From Torymus aiolomorphi (taxonomy: Eukaryota; Arthropoda; Insecta; Hymenoptera; Torymidae), in contig CM070876.1 in the NCBI GenBank assembly GCA_036365515.1, positions 177,250,164 to 177,314,163 on the forward strand: a stretch of 64,000 nt of DNA, written 5' to 3'. This document shows, in pieces, positions 1-13,440 of this stretch (positions are counted from its first letter, which is position 1; each line of letters starts with the position of its first letter). Below the pieces are notes generated by a model, which had not been told where the DNA came from, did not search any database, and saw only the letters and a list, made by a program, of their open reading frames with translations. The position numbers were made by a program, and so were the translations under genes.

Positions 1-780
1 CCGGACAGACGCACCGTCCAACAAGTGTAAAGATAAGGCTCCTCAGACGAAATATATCGATCTTACAAGCGCAGATATATCTGAGGAGGAGAAAATCCGC
101 GCCATGATGATACAGTCAACCCAGGATTACGATCCTTCAAGGTATGTATTCTTTTCCGTTGAAAATTTTGTTGTTATGTAGATTGATTATGTACAGTAAT
201 AGATATTAACATTTTATTTTCAATTTTCAGCTACATGAAAATACGAGGTTCCAACCAAACTGGATTAGTGCCTCCGCATTATCGTTGTTATAAATGCCAG
301 CAACGTGGTAGTCATTGGATAAAAGATTGCCCTTATGATTTGGACGGCAAACGGATTAAAAGAAGTAGTGGGATTCCCAGAAGTTTTATGGTCCCAGTAG
401 AGGGACCATCAGTTACAGGTGCCATGATGACCCCTGATGGAACTTATGCTGTATTTGCTCCCGCTCATCACTTGGCCGTCTCGCTGAACACGACGGCGCG
501 CCCGCAGATGTCGCCTCCTTCTGCGCCAGACTCTCCGATGAGCGCCAGCGAGACCCTGAAGAACGAGGCTGAGCAGCGAATGTCCAACGTGCCGATGCCT
601 TACTCGTCGGGTCACGAATATTCTTACAGCGTGATCAGCGACTCTAGGAGGAATTTCCAGGGGTCGATGCGCGTGAAAGGGCAGCGCAACCACCGCTGGG
701 ACAAGCAGTCCAGTCGCCTGCACCAGCCTTTGCGCAGTCGTTACGACCCATACCGTCGCCGGGACCTTGTCATCCTCTGA
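1..780 (+). pseudogene. Partial copy of the RBBP6-like gene (exons 2-3)
   Basis: Bases 1-141 are the end of exon 2, 142-230 the intron (GTATGT...TTTCAG), and 231-780 exon 3 ending in TGA. It is the inverted duplicate of 35,416-36,195. Protein differences are small: Met for Val at the second codon after the splice, and Lys for Glu before the SSGIPRSFM motif. The DWNN-encoding first exon lies outside the window or was never copied. The splice sites are preserved, so if the sequence to the left holds exon 1 this could be a second functional gene. Confidence 0.75.
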
Positions 781-1639
781 GGTGTGGCGAGGGCTGTCGC
801 TGCGCGGTCAGTGGCTGGAGCGGCACATGCTAGAAATTATTATAGTTGAAAATGTTTTAATAATTTACATTAAAATTGTAAAATATTTTTAACTATAATG
901 ATTTTATTAGCATGGGTGGATTAGGCCTACATAATATGCACAATGTAAATTGTATATTATATGTATTATATATGTTTCCCAATATATAATACATGGGGAA
1001 ACCACTTATCAAAAACGCGCCATGGTATCTACCGCAAGGTGGTGTGGAAAAGATACTTATTATTTTCATATATCTCAAATTGAACCGCCAGAGTATGCCT
1101 ACATCACTTATCATTTTGAATTTAAAGTATGGCCGTTCTTCTCTAAAGATGATTCGACGCGTAGGTTTTCATGTCTCGATTGCACTAAAAATGCATCCGG
1201 TTTGTAATGTTCAAAATTTGTATATAATTATATCTTTGCAATCTTATATTTCAAGGTCATACTCAAACGGCTGCTATTTCACGAGTTTTTAAAGCTTCTG
1301 AGTAAACTAAACGACCTTTCACTCAGTTCAGCACTCCCTTTCACCTCCTGCATAATATTTGGATTAAAATAAAAAATGCACGACATATGCAGTTCTTACG
1401 AAATAATGCTCTTTTCAGAAAAATCCATTTTCTCAAAAACCCCATTTCTTCGGATGATTTTCTTTTTTTTTTTTTTTTGTGGTCGGATATATAATTATCT
1501 CTATCAATCCATGTTTGTCGGATGCTGTAATTTGGTCTATGGATAGAGAGACAAAATATTGATTAGCGATTTTCAGGAACATTTTCTCAAGAAAATTTGG
1601 TACATAGATATGAAAAAAAAAAAAAAAAAACATTATTTT

Positions 1640-1990
1640 TTCACACTCTGTGTCAAAGTTCCGACTTTGCCCACGCAAGCTTGCGCAAACTCGGAACTTC
1701 CACTCGTTGTTTTGAAAAATATTGTTCGATACACGTCCGTGAGATGATTCTCGAGTCGTGTCATTTTCACCCTCGCCTCGCTCGGGCGACAAACTGGTGC
1801 GCGTACAGGGTCATCTCTCTCGCACTAGTATCGAAAAGTACTATTTCCATATGCTAGCGAGAAGGTGATTTCAACCTCATGTGACCTTTGTACCCTCACT
1901 TCGCTCGGGCGCAAACGTCGTCCCGACGATAAAATTACTTTCACGCACTAGTATCGAAATGTACTATACAAAACTCGATTTTCTATGCCA
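1640..1990. repeat. Dispersed module with CGAGCGAAGCGAGGG and ACTAGTATCGAAA motifs
   Basis: CCTCGCCTCGCTCGGGCG near 1,771 and CCCTCACTTCGCTCGGGCG near 1,901 alternate with ACTAGTATCGAAA followed by GTACTAT. An inverted pair built on CGGAACTT flanks 1,660-1,700. Related pieces occur at 11,640-11,770, 26,167-26,490, about 34,190-34,540 (inverted duplicate) and 39,740-39,860. Looks like a short dispersed repeat family. Confidence 0.6.
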
Positions 1991-3139
1991 ATTTAGCGCA
2001 CGCAAAGTGTAGGATTCCCGCATTCTTACCTGGCAGTGTGCAAAGCACTTTAGAATAGAGATATAGAGTTTTCAATTTTTGAGCATTGGCGCAACTTTTT
2101 GAGAAAACCATTCTATAGATTTTCATGGGACAGGACCTAAATTACTTGAAATTCATGCAGTTTAGAGCACGTAAAGTTGAAAATATAAGATTTTCTGTAG
2201 TAAATAATTTGTACATTCTAAAAACGGCAAGAAAAACATAAACATTCATAAAATTTTTGAATTAATAGTATAGTTCTTCTTACCGTAAAAAAAATATTTG
2301 CTTTAGGAAATATTTTCAACTCTTGGTGCCATAACTGCATTGATTTTGTCGTCGGGTCTACCAAAGAAGACCCAACATGTTAGTTTTAAAAAACTATTTT
2401 GCTCAGTTTAGAGCCTAGGCTAACGAAAACCTACTAGCTCGGGATTGAGCTAGATACTAACACTAGAAGGATGGGATGTGTTATGGGCAGCAAAAGGGCG
2501 CGACGCGGTTGAAATAATTATAGATGTAAAAAATTTTAATAACCAGTGGTATTGCTGGTTACTCTTCTTGGTTTCCTTTTTTTTCCACCCCGAAATTTGT
2601 TTTGAGCAGTTGATTTATTTTGATTAGGGAATCTACCCACAACAAGGAAGGCCAAGTTACTGGCGACTTGCGGAATAGACTCCCTAATATAGTTTTTAAT
2701 CTCAGGATATCTAGTTGGTCAGTTTTAAAAAGATGGATAGATTGTAGGAAGAAACGCTTTGTTTTAAGGGAAAGTAAACGGAATCACGATTTAGAGATAT
2801 ACAAAATGGGGTTAATATTTTGGAAGGAAAGTCTTTAGGCTAACTAAAAGAAAAGTTATGACAGCGAATGAAATATTTCATTTACTATTTTTCCTTAGTC
2901 CTTAGCAGCTTTCGATGGTCCGTTGTCCCTGCTTCATGTTTTAATAACAGGTGTCGTTTGCTTAGTTGGTTTTAAATGAATAGACAAGAGAAACTTTTTA
3001 GCTTTATGCAATTAATTTATTGTCATGTAACGTATTTATTACCATTGCACGGTAATAAAGTTGTACAGCAAATTTCAGACAAAACAAAACACGGAGATAA
3101 ATAAAGACTTGGAGAAAAAATGAACCTCTCCGGTTGAGG

Positions 3140-3250
3140 GTTGTGTTGTGAGTGAGCGCGTGAATAAAAACCTCGTTGAGGATGTTTGATCTCGTTGGAG
3201 GGTGATTGAGCGCGTGATGAGTGAGCGCGTGTTGAGTGAGCGCGTGATGC
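3140..3250. repeat. Minisatellite, GAGTGAGCGCGTG units
   Basis: GAGTGAGCGCGTG recurs four times with degenerate spacers; the complementary strand reads as repeated His-Ala-Leu-Thr. The inverted duplicate is at 32,925-33,040. Judged non-coding repeat rather than a gene. Confidence 0.6.
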
Positions 3251-4551
3251 AAGCTTGTGGCAGGGTGACTACTGGTGAGTGACTGAGGCGGAGTAGACGC
3301 GCAGCGTTACGAGCTAGCCTAACTAGGAGGACGCTGACGCTTCTTTCCTTAAACGTGGAAGGATGTTATAGGTCGCTCGGGTTTTGAGACCGCCCTAGGT
3401 AGTAGAAAGGGAATACCTAAATCTACCTGATTGGTTACGGATGGTTTTCCGAAAGTTCTACTGCTCCTCTTTCTAAGATTCTGCGTGAGGATTGGTCAAT
3501 TAGCTTTAGATATTCAGCACGCATTTAAAAATAGTAAATATTAATAACTAATACAAATTTTTGCATAAATCTTAATTAATAAACAACTAAATTATTTTAA
3601 AACCTATATTTTTCTAAAATATTAATTTTTAATCGGTGAAAGTGTTAAAAAAGGCGGGGCTAATACAAATTATTAAATAACTTAATAAATAATAATTGTA
3701 CATCTTAGATTTTGATTTGAAATAAAAAGAAAATCAGAATGAAAATGGATTCTAAAATATAAAAACATGAAAATTATAATTTAGAGGGTTAAAAAGCTTT
3801 AATTAACTAATAAGCTCCATAATTTAGTTGTTTTTACCGTTGTGATAGGGTAAATATAATAATTAAAGTTAGTACGGTATGTGTAATACAATTGTGAATA
3901 AGGTTTTTGTTTATAAGTATATTTTCGTATCTTAAACTTACTGTGAAGTGTCCTCATTATGTAAGTATATTAAACATAATTTCTTAACAATAAAACATAG
4001 TTTATGCTTAGGTGGCATTATATTCATAAATTAATTAATGGTCAAACATTAATTATTGATAAGGATTTAACTTCAAGCATAAATAATGGACATAAAAAGA
4101 GGAAAGATTCAACATATTTTATACTTGCCTATAAAGCGATTGCAAATATCCCTCAGAATATTTAATTTACAAGCTTTTAAATTATGCATAAACGATGTTT
4201 CATTTATCATCATAATTATTATAACAATAAATTAAATATAATGTAATTAATAGTACCGCATACATAAAAAATTCAGTTAAACATCAGCAAAAGGTTTCTT
4301 ATAAAGTTAAAAGCAGAAAAACCTAAATTAAACAAAGATTTGCGAGAAAAACGATAACTACAATTCCTAAAAATATTAGATTTACATAGCGTCTTAATTT
4401 AGTTTTTAAAATAAAAGTAATAACATTATTAAATGAACTTTCTTAGTATTCTTACAATGAAAAATTTCCAAATTTTTGCGAGATGGGTAGTATAAAGATG
4501 GACATTCGCCCTTAAGTGAAGTTTTCCCTGGTGAAAGTTTAGATGGCTACT

Positions 4552-4720
4552 CACGCTTCTCTGAAAAGGACGCCACGCTTCTTAGAATTATACCTGGGGT
4601 ACGCTTCCCTGAAAAGGACGGTACGCTTCTTAGAATTATACCTGGGGTACGCTTCCCTGAAAAGGACGCTAACCTTTTCTGCTATGTTGAGCGTCGCTTT
4701 CTCCTAAAAAGGACGCCACG
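4552..4720. repeat. 48-bp tandem repeat, about 3 copies
   Basis: ACGCTTCYCTGAAAAGGACG starts at 4,553, 4,601 and 4,649, a 48-base period, with CTTAGAATTATACCTGGGG between. The inverted counterpart lies at about 31,475-31,632. Confidence 0.75.
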
Positions 4721-5150
4721 CTCTCAATATGTAAATTTTTGTCTTAGGTTTTCTATGTATATATTTCTTTATTTTTTTTTATTATTTTTTCTTTATATTT
4801 GAAACCATAGCAAAAAAAAAGGCAAGATGTAACACATGCTTTAGAATAAATTATCTAAATCAACATAAATCTACTAGGTGACTAACATAATATTATATAT
4901 ATATATTAAATGGAGTACTAAAATTGTAGAGAAGAACGTACAATAATATATATAATAGACTAACCTATTGTGGAAGTAGGTGAGATATTAAAATATATTA
5001 TTTTTAATTAACTTTTCAGGGAAGAAAACAGAAATTACTTGTTTTCACGAGATATTTGTATTTTAAAATATCCTTATTTGAACTTGGAAATTGTGGGAAG
5101 TTTTCTTATATATATATTTTGCATAAACGTACAAAATAAATCAAGAAATA

Positions 5151-5333
5151 TTAATATGGGTAGAATATGTTGAAGATAATAGGGTCCAAATCAAGGAGCG
5201 CGGTAGCGCTCCGAAGACAAGATTGTAGATTAAATGGCTTCTTCACGTCCGCCCCTCTATAGATAATACACTCCGCCAAGTCGTAGTCGCCCTCTAGTGT
5301 CGCTCTACACAATTCCCTAGTCAAACTCTTCAT
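5151..5333 (-). pseudogene. Truncated ankyrin gene, 5' fragment (block A)
   Basis: The first 51 codons are those of the complete gene at 47,009, followed by nine unrelated codons (IIFNIFYPY) and a stop. The match to the full gene ends at 5,179, where the duplicated segment joins unrelated AT-rich DNA. The promoter upstream (5,390-5,424) is intact, so a 60-residue truncated product could still be transcribed. It holds only one degenerate ankyrin repeat. Confidence 0.85.
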
Positions 5334-5384
5334 CTTTTTTCCTGCAACCGTGGAAGAGCAACTGTCGGCTAAAACGTATGTCCT

Positions 5385-5424
5385 TTGACTGAACTCATCT
5401 GGGCTCCTCCGGCACTATATATAG
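5385..5424 (-). promoter_or_regulatory. TATA box and initiator of the truncated ankyrin copy (A)
   Basis: CTATATATAG at 5,415-5,424 and an arthropod initiator TCAGTC with its A at 5,390, about 32 bases apart, 57 bases before the ATG. Same as in the complete gene. Confidence 0.75.
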
Positions 5425-5459
5425 GACGCCTCGATCTACGTGGGCCAAGAGAAAGGACA

Positions 5460-5735
5460 ACCTTAGGTACGCAGGTAAGTATTAGTTGGCACCAACGCCT
5501 GGGTTTCCCTAATGAAGGAAAGTAGTCAAATTGCCCTTAGGTATGTCGATGTTACGGATAGGTAAGTATTAGTTCGTGCCAACGCCTGCGTTTCCCTAAT
5601 GAAGGAAAGTAGACAAATTGCCCTTAGGTATGTCGATGTTACGGGCAGGTAAGTATTAGTTCGTGCCAACGCCTGCGTTTCCCTAATGAAGGAAAGTAGA
5701 CAAATTGCCCTTAGATATGTCGATGTTACGGGATT
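5460..5735. repeat. 87-bp tandem repeat, 3 copies, upstream of the ankyrin promoter
   Basis: GGTAAGTATTAGTT starts at 5,474, 5,561 and 5,648, an exact 87-base period. Each unit contains GCCAACGCCTG and TTTCCCTAATGAAGGAAAG. Block C also has three units; block B has two. Position upstream of a TATA promoter makes a regulatory effect possible but unproven. Confidence 0.85.
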
Positions 5736-5974
5736 TCTATAAGTATTTCGGTTTTAGTCGTATATTACGTTCATCTGGGAAAAACTCTTAAGATTCATGA
5801 CTTTCTGAGTGACAGTGTGAACGCATTAGTGGGTATTTGAGATGTGTTAAATGACGAAAAACAATTTTTATGCAAATTGTAGTCTTGTACTTAATTGTTG
5901 AGTAGTAACGTAATCTGACAAAAACAAAATAATTACTGTTAATTTCCCATAATATTAGCATTACAATTTTTCCC

Positions 5975-8013
<2,039 letters not shown>

Positions 8014-8275
8014 ATACAAAAATACAAAATGACTTAAACAATAGTCAACCTATAGTTAGTAATACTGTATACTAATTGTAAAAAATTTATTGAACTACAG
8101 TTGCAGTGTTTAGATGTCTAACACGGGGTACGACGTTCTCGATCATTACCATATATCTTCTGGCACAGTAAATAGCCCTAAAGTAAAAGAAAATTAAATT
8201 TTTCCGTTATTAAATCATATAAAGAAATGCAAAATCCATACAGATCAATCGAAATATTGTACTCTAATGAATTAC

Positions 8276-9455
8276 CCCTTATAAAAATATCCTATAGAAA
8301 ATCCTGTAGGAAATGCTATAGAAAATCCTGTAGGCATTCCGTAGAAATCCTATAGGAATCCTATGAGGATACTCTATAGGCAGTCCTATATGAAATTCTA
8401 TATAGGAAGTTCTATAGGAAATCCTATGTGAATTTCGCGCTTTTCCTGTAGGAAATCCTATAGGAAATCCTATAGGAAATTCTGTAGGTAATTCTGTAGG
8501 AAAAACTGCAGACAATTTTACATGGAAAATTCTGCAGGGAATTCTGGAGTATTTTCGTGAAAACAGTTTATAGAGGTTTAGCATCTTATTTAGCGGTGTA
8601 ACATCGCACAGCAAAATCAGTGGCAAACAGTCCTAAGTAAGGAGTTGCACCTAGGGACTGCCGTGCACGACTGCCGGCGCTTACCGATTAAGCCCAATGA
8701 GCTCAGATATCAAAATCAAGGTAATCCTTGTCACATTGACTCTCCGTAAAGTCGTTCAAACGGTTGAATCTCATGGCTTTACATACCCTCGCGGTTCCAA
8801 TGTGTTTATGAGAGTCCCGACTGCTGCGCCCCATAGCGGCATAGCAGCGAACATACATAAACGAGGCTCTGGAGAAGCAAGCTTCTACCGCATGCCGCAG
8901 CGCAGCGCAGCAGTCGGGACTCTCATAAACACATTGGAACCGCGAGGGTATGTAAAGCCATGAGATTCAACCGTTTGAACGACTTTACGGAGAGTCAATG
9001 TGACAAGGATTACCTTGATTTTGATATCTGAGCTCATTGGGCTTAATCGGTAAGCGCCGGCAGTCGTGCACGGCAGTCCCTAGGTGCAACTCCTTACCTA
9101 GGACTGTTTGCCACTGATTTTGCTGTGCGATGTTACAGCGCTAAATAAGATGCTAAACCTCTTAAACTGTTTTCACGAAAATACTCCAGAATTCCCTGCA
9201 GGATTTTCCATGTAAAATTGTCCGCAGTTTTTCCTACAGAATTACCTACAGAATTTCCTATAGGATTTCCTATAGCGATTTCCTACAGGAAAAGCGCGAA
9301 ATTCACATAGGATTTCCTATAGAACTTCCTATACAGAATTTCATATAGGACTGCCTATAGAGTATCTATAGGATTCCTATAGGATTTCTACGGAATGCCT
9401 ACAGGATTTTCTATAGCATTTCCTACAGGATTTTCTATAGATATTTTTATAAGGG
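8276..9455. mobile_element. 1.18-kb fold-back element (block A)
   Basis: Nearly the whole element is one inverted repeat: arms of about 560 bases around a centre near 8,865. Ends are CCCTTATAAAAATATCC and its complement. Subterminal parts are arrays of CCTATAGGAAAT-like units. The corresponding site in block B (about 24,980-25,005) is empty, so this is a true insertion. No clear target duplication is visible, though AC flanks both sides. The open frame 8,697-8,963 lies across the hairpin centre and is not a gene. Confidence 0.88.
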
Positions 9456-9464
9456 ACACATCAA

Positions 9465-9600
9465 TAACGCCTTTTAATGACTGCGCGGAGAAAATTTTTG
9501 GGTAAATAAATTATACACAAAAATTTTTCTCCGCGCAGTCATTAAAAGGCATTGAGTGTGTAAATCATTGGGAGTACAATATTTCGAGTGACCTGTATGG
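9465..9600. mobile_element. Small fold-back element, GCGCGGAGAAAAATTTTTG arms (block A)
   Basis: AACGCCTTTTAATGACTGCG and its inverted copy flank a short AT loop. The outer part of its left arm (8,235-8,275) is separated from it by the 1.18-kb fold-back, which inserted into this element. The uninterrupted version is at 24,830-25,047. Confidence 0.75.
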
Positions 9601-9854
9601 ATTTTGCATTTCTAATAAAATATTTAAATAAGAAAATTTATTATTTTCAATAGGAGTACTGGGTCAAACTCGATTTGTGGAATTTTTACTATTTTAAATA
9701 TAGTACTTTTTTTCAAAGCAAATTTTAGTTTCTGAAATAATAATTTTTATGAAATATATTTTTTTTTGCCTAGCGGGCCGAAAGTGCCACTTTTGCTCCC
9801 GGCGCCCGATCGCGAAGGTTGTATTTTCGGCCTCGCCAGGCAAAAAAATCGTAT

Positions 9855-9960
9855 ACGCACCACGGGAGCAAATAAAGAATGCCTCAGATCGCATGTTTGT
9901 CAATTTACATGCGATCTGGGACATTCTTTACTATTTTTTTGCTCCCAAGGGGCGTAATTT
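9855..9960. repeat. Hairpin with ACGCACCACGGGAGCAAA ends (block A)
   Basis: ACGCACCACGGGAGCAAA...AGATCGCATGT is followed, after a short loop, by ACATGCGATCT...TTTGCTCCCAAGGGGCGTA. The same end motif delimits the neighbouring element at 10,058-10,376, so they belong to one family. Confidence 0.65.
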
Positions 9961-10057
9961 CCTATTTCATCATATACCCTGACCGAAACTGCCACTTTTG
10001 CTCCCGGCTGAAAAACGCGAATGTGGTATTTTGGGCCAGGTATGGTGAAAAATAGTA

Positions 10058-10376
10058 TACGCACCACGGGAGGAAAATTGGTCAGCCCACAGGTCGTGCA
10101 CTGAGAAAAATATGTATAGTCGTTACTATTATATCGTATAGTTGTCAAAATATAGTTACGGTTTCTATTTTTTTCAGTAAAATATACTACCCTGTATTAG
10201 TTGGATATTATATTTTAGTAATTTTAACTATAATTATTGTAAATACAACTATAATATAGTAACTTTTACTATAAAATATAGTTGTGACGATTTTGCACTA
10301 TACAGGATTGTAACAGTAACTATATTTTCTTTTCATTGTGTAAATTGCCAATTTTCCTCCCATGGTGCGTAATATA
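10058..10376. mobile_element. Nested fold-back pair (CACTGAGAAAA element inside a CACCACGGGAGG element)
   Basis: The outer ends are GCACCACGGGAGGAAAATTGG (about 10,061) and its inverted copy (about 10,348-10,370). Inside sits a 242-base fold-back, CACTGAGAAAA (10,099) to TTTTCATTGTG (10,340), rich in AACTATATTTT. Same arrangement at 24,270-24,590 (inverted) and 51,755-52,075. Confidence 0.7.
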
Positions 10377-10540
10377 CTATTAATTCACCGTTTTTGATCA
10401 GTTTCTTTGTTCTATGGATATATATTGGATATTATTATTTAAATGTTATTATTTTTATTTAACCAATATACACATTTTATAATCTAAGTATCACATATTT
10501 ACAACAAAAAATTAAATTTAGAAATTAAAAAATTTTTGCA

Positions 10541-10606
10541 CATGATGGGAATCAAACACGGGACCCTCTTGGCACGGCAGTCGGACGCTCTAACCACTCA
10601 CCTATA
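10541..10606 (-). repeat. tRNA-related sequence (block A)
   Basis: On the minus strand GAGTGGTTAGAGCG resembles a polymerase III A box and GTGTTTGATTCCC a B box, correctly spaced. The D and T stems and the acceptor stem do not pair, so this is a tRNA-derived remnant (SINE head or pseudogene), not a tRNA. Also at 24,041-24,107 (plus) and 52,243-52,308 (minus). Confidence 0.55.
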
Positions 10607-10664
10607 AAAGACTTACAGTTGGTCTTTTCGAAACTGATACATAAGCTACACTACGATGTAAGTA

Positions 10665-11412
10665 TTATTCAATTGCTTTATTTTATTAATCAGTACATAA
10701 TTGAGTAATAATAACATTATAATCAAATTTAATATAGTTACATAATTTAAAAATGTCATAAATAAATAACAATAATTTTTTTCGTCAGAAATAAAGGAAA
10801 TATGAGAAGGATGTGCATATAAATTCCTACCATACCGACATCGTCATTTAATTTTTATTTACTATAATCCTGCGAACTTTTTTTTAAAATAAATGCGATT
10901 TTCTGTCTTTCACAATCCATGCAAAAACTACATCTTGATTAAAAAGGTAACTCATTTCATTATTGTATAGATTATTGTATATTTAAATTTAAATATACGT
11001 AATGCTGAATAATAAATAAGAAAATTTTAAGCTGAAAATTGACTTAATGGCTTCAAAATTTCCATTATTGTATAGATTATTGTATAATTAAATTTTTTAG
11101 AACAATAAATAAAATATATTTTTTAACCACATATTTTTTGCATGGATTGTGAAAGACAGAAAATCGCATTCATTAAAAAAAAAAAGTGCGTAGGATTATA
11201 GTTATAGTAGTAAATAAAAATTAAATGACTATGTCGGTATGGTATAAAGATTTATATACGCAGCCTTTTCATATTTCCTTTATTTCTGACGGAAAAAATT
11301 GTTGTTATTTATTTATGATATTTTTAAATTAAGTAACTGTATTAAATTTGATTATAATTTATTATTACTCAATTATATGTATCGATTGATTAAAAAAAAG
11401 CAATTGCGTATT
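10665..11412. mobile_element. Fold-back element of about 750 bp (block A)
   Basis: The left arm 10,665-10,950 (CAATTGCTTTATTTTATTAA...CACAATCCATGCAAAAA) is repeated inverted at about 11,130-11,410. No coding capacity. In block B the same element (22,565-23,985) is split by a (TG)n element at 23,017-23,766. Confidence 0.75.
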
Positions 11413-13440
11413 GGACACGTGCAAGATACAATGACTGATATTAAGTTCCTTTTGTATCTTTAAAATATAGAAAAGAAGCGAGTTTAAGATAGATGTGAAC
11501 CCATAGATAAGAATAAACTGTTTTATATACAGAAAGTAGTTTGTATCATCTATTGTAGAGATAATCATCCAAATAACCCGATATTTCCATAAACGTCTTG
11601 ATCCTCTTTATAGTGTAATGATTAATTGTAATATACGATATTAGCAAGAATAGTATTTTTCGATACTAGTGAGAAACTCATACTGATTGTGCAAGAATCA
11701 TTTTTACCACCTGTATAGAACACTATTTTTCGACACAACGTGCGTAAAGTTCTATTTTAGAGCACGATTGCAAACCGAAATATCACATGGCGCCAGGACG
11801 GAAAATGGGTTAGCGAGAAGTCTCTCTGACATCTGAATTTAAGAGATAAGTGTTTTCCTCCATTAAGCGAATATGAGAAAACGTATGGAAACGGGAGTTG
11901 AGAGTCAACCTCCAGGACTTTCCCACAAGGGGGAAAAAAAAAGTTTTCCACTAAAAAAAGGAGTTTCGCACTACAAATACGGCCAGCAAGTGGGCCTGCG
12001 AGAGGGGTATTTTTCCGAAACTCTGCGAGGGCGAAACGCTGCTCGACAGATCCAAGACTCTGCCCGACGACGAAGCGCTGCCTGTGCCACGCCCGACTTG
12101 AACGCCAGCACCGATTTGCCACAAAGAAGCCACCAACTCTGCGCCCCGATAAAGAAGAAATTATTTTTCTAAAAAATTTCTAGCTGTAAATCCCAAGATC
12201 TAATTCCCTACTTCTATAATCGCTTCAATCATTTTTATTCTGGTGTTATCAAACGAAATCTAGTATTTGATACGTACATTTATTAACCCATTAATGCGCA
12301 AAACGCTAAATTTGGACATGAAACTACGAGCCCACTGTACTGTTAGAAAAAACAAATCCATTTTTTAAATTCTTTTTTTAAATCAATTTTTACTAACGTT
12401 GCTGCATTCAAATAAGCAAATTATTGCCAGAAATCGCGCCCTCGATGTCTGAGGTTTTCCTATTTTTGAAAATTTAAAAATGGAAACCCTGGCTGAGAAC
12501 TTTTTTTCCCCTTAGTATTTCCAAAATGGCGGTTTTGTGAAACAGCATGACCTTAAACTTCATGATTTTATTTCTTGACAGCTTTGAACCTTACGTAAAA
12601 AAAAAATTTATGGAACAAAAAAAATATGTTTAGAATCATCCAAAAAACATGTGTGTGAATTTTTTTCAAAAATTTTTGAGCCATTTTAGAATTTTTCAAA
12701 AATAGGCCATTTTAAAAAATTTGAAATTCACTCCAAAACTTCTGGAAAAATTTATAAATATTCTTTAGATGATTCCGAGCACTTTTTGTTCTATAACATT
12801 TTTTTTTTTTTTCGTAAAGCTGATGCTTTTCAATAAAAAAATTATCAAAGTATTGATTACGTAATCGATAAAAAGTTACAATGGTTTGAAGACAGGGCAT
12901 AATCGTCATTTCATTACTGCAAATTATACAACGATGTATGCTTCATATAAAAATACCCAAAATAGAAAACAACCGCATTGAAACGTATTACTATAAAATA
13001 ATAATCCCGATAAAGATTTTAACAATAAAATAATGAATTTGTTTAATTAATCAGATAAATAATTTTAACCTGTTCCATAAATAAATAGTAAATATACAAT
13101 TAACGAATTTACGATAACCCGAATAGAAATAAACTGTCCTGACGATAGTTAATAATTGCATTCGTAACTACATAAATAATAACCAGGTGATCGGCAATTA
13201 ATAATTGATAGTAAAAATAAACGTGATAATAATAATTAATAATTGAATTAACAATTGAATAAGGGATCTCGCTCAGGGTGAAAAGCTCTTCCAAGAATTA
13301 TTTACTGCTCTGAGATTCTAGGAAATCCTCAAGGACAAGTAGCAACGGTCAAGGCATTCAAGAACAAAGAGGGGAGGTAATCGAAGTCAACAATACCAAG
13401 AAGCTAAATTCCAACGGTCAAAAAGCACTTAAGAAGGAAA
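11413..13440. other. Non-coding stretch with a GC-rich island (block A)
   Basis: A GC-rich patch at 11,870-12,140 is open in several overlapping frames on both strands, none with recognisable domains. The rest is AT-rich without features beyond ACTAGTATCGAAA-type module pieces near 11,654. Copy in C at 53,036-55,020. Confidence 0.5.

Larger units (their letters stand above)
781..5150. other. AT-rich non-coding flank (block A)
   Basis: No supportable gene. The stretch holds a short hairpin at about 834-897, the dispersed CGAGCGAAGCGAGGG module at 1,640-1,990, a GAGTGAGCGCGTG minisatellite near 3,147-3,246 and three 48-base repeats at 4,552-4,720. The 72-codon frame at 2,620-2,838 has no recognisable similarity. 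The same stretch recurs inverted at 31,016-35,415. Confidence 0.7.

Noticed and set aside
409..723. 104-codon Arg-rich minus-strand frame (also 35,473-35,787)
   Set aside because: Antisense shadow of RBBP6-like exon 3, which has splice sites and recognised motifs on the other strand.
5460..5735. CRISPR-like array
   Set aside because: Contiguous 87-base tandem units with no unique spacers, in eukaryotic DNA.
8283..8626. 115-codon minus-strand frame rich in Pro-Ile-Gly-Phe (also 49,983-50,330)
   Set aside because: Made of CCTATAGGAAAT repeat units in the fold-back arm.
8697..8963. 88-codon frame shared by A and C (also 50,401-50,667)
   Set aside because: Spans the centre of a perfect fold-back; openness follows from the palindrome, and no domain is visible.
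10541..10606. Possible tRNA gene
   Set aside because: A- and B-box-like motifs are present but acceptor, D and T stems do not pair.
11757..12172. Overlapping frames in the GC-rich island (also 53,434-53,806)
   Set aside because: Open on both strands at once because of composition; low-complexity content, no recognised domain, no splice context.
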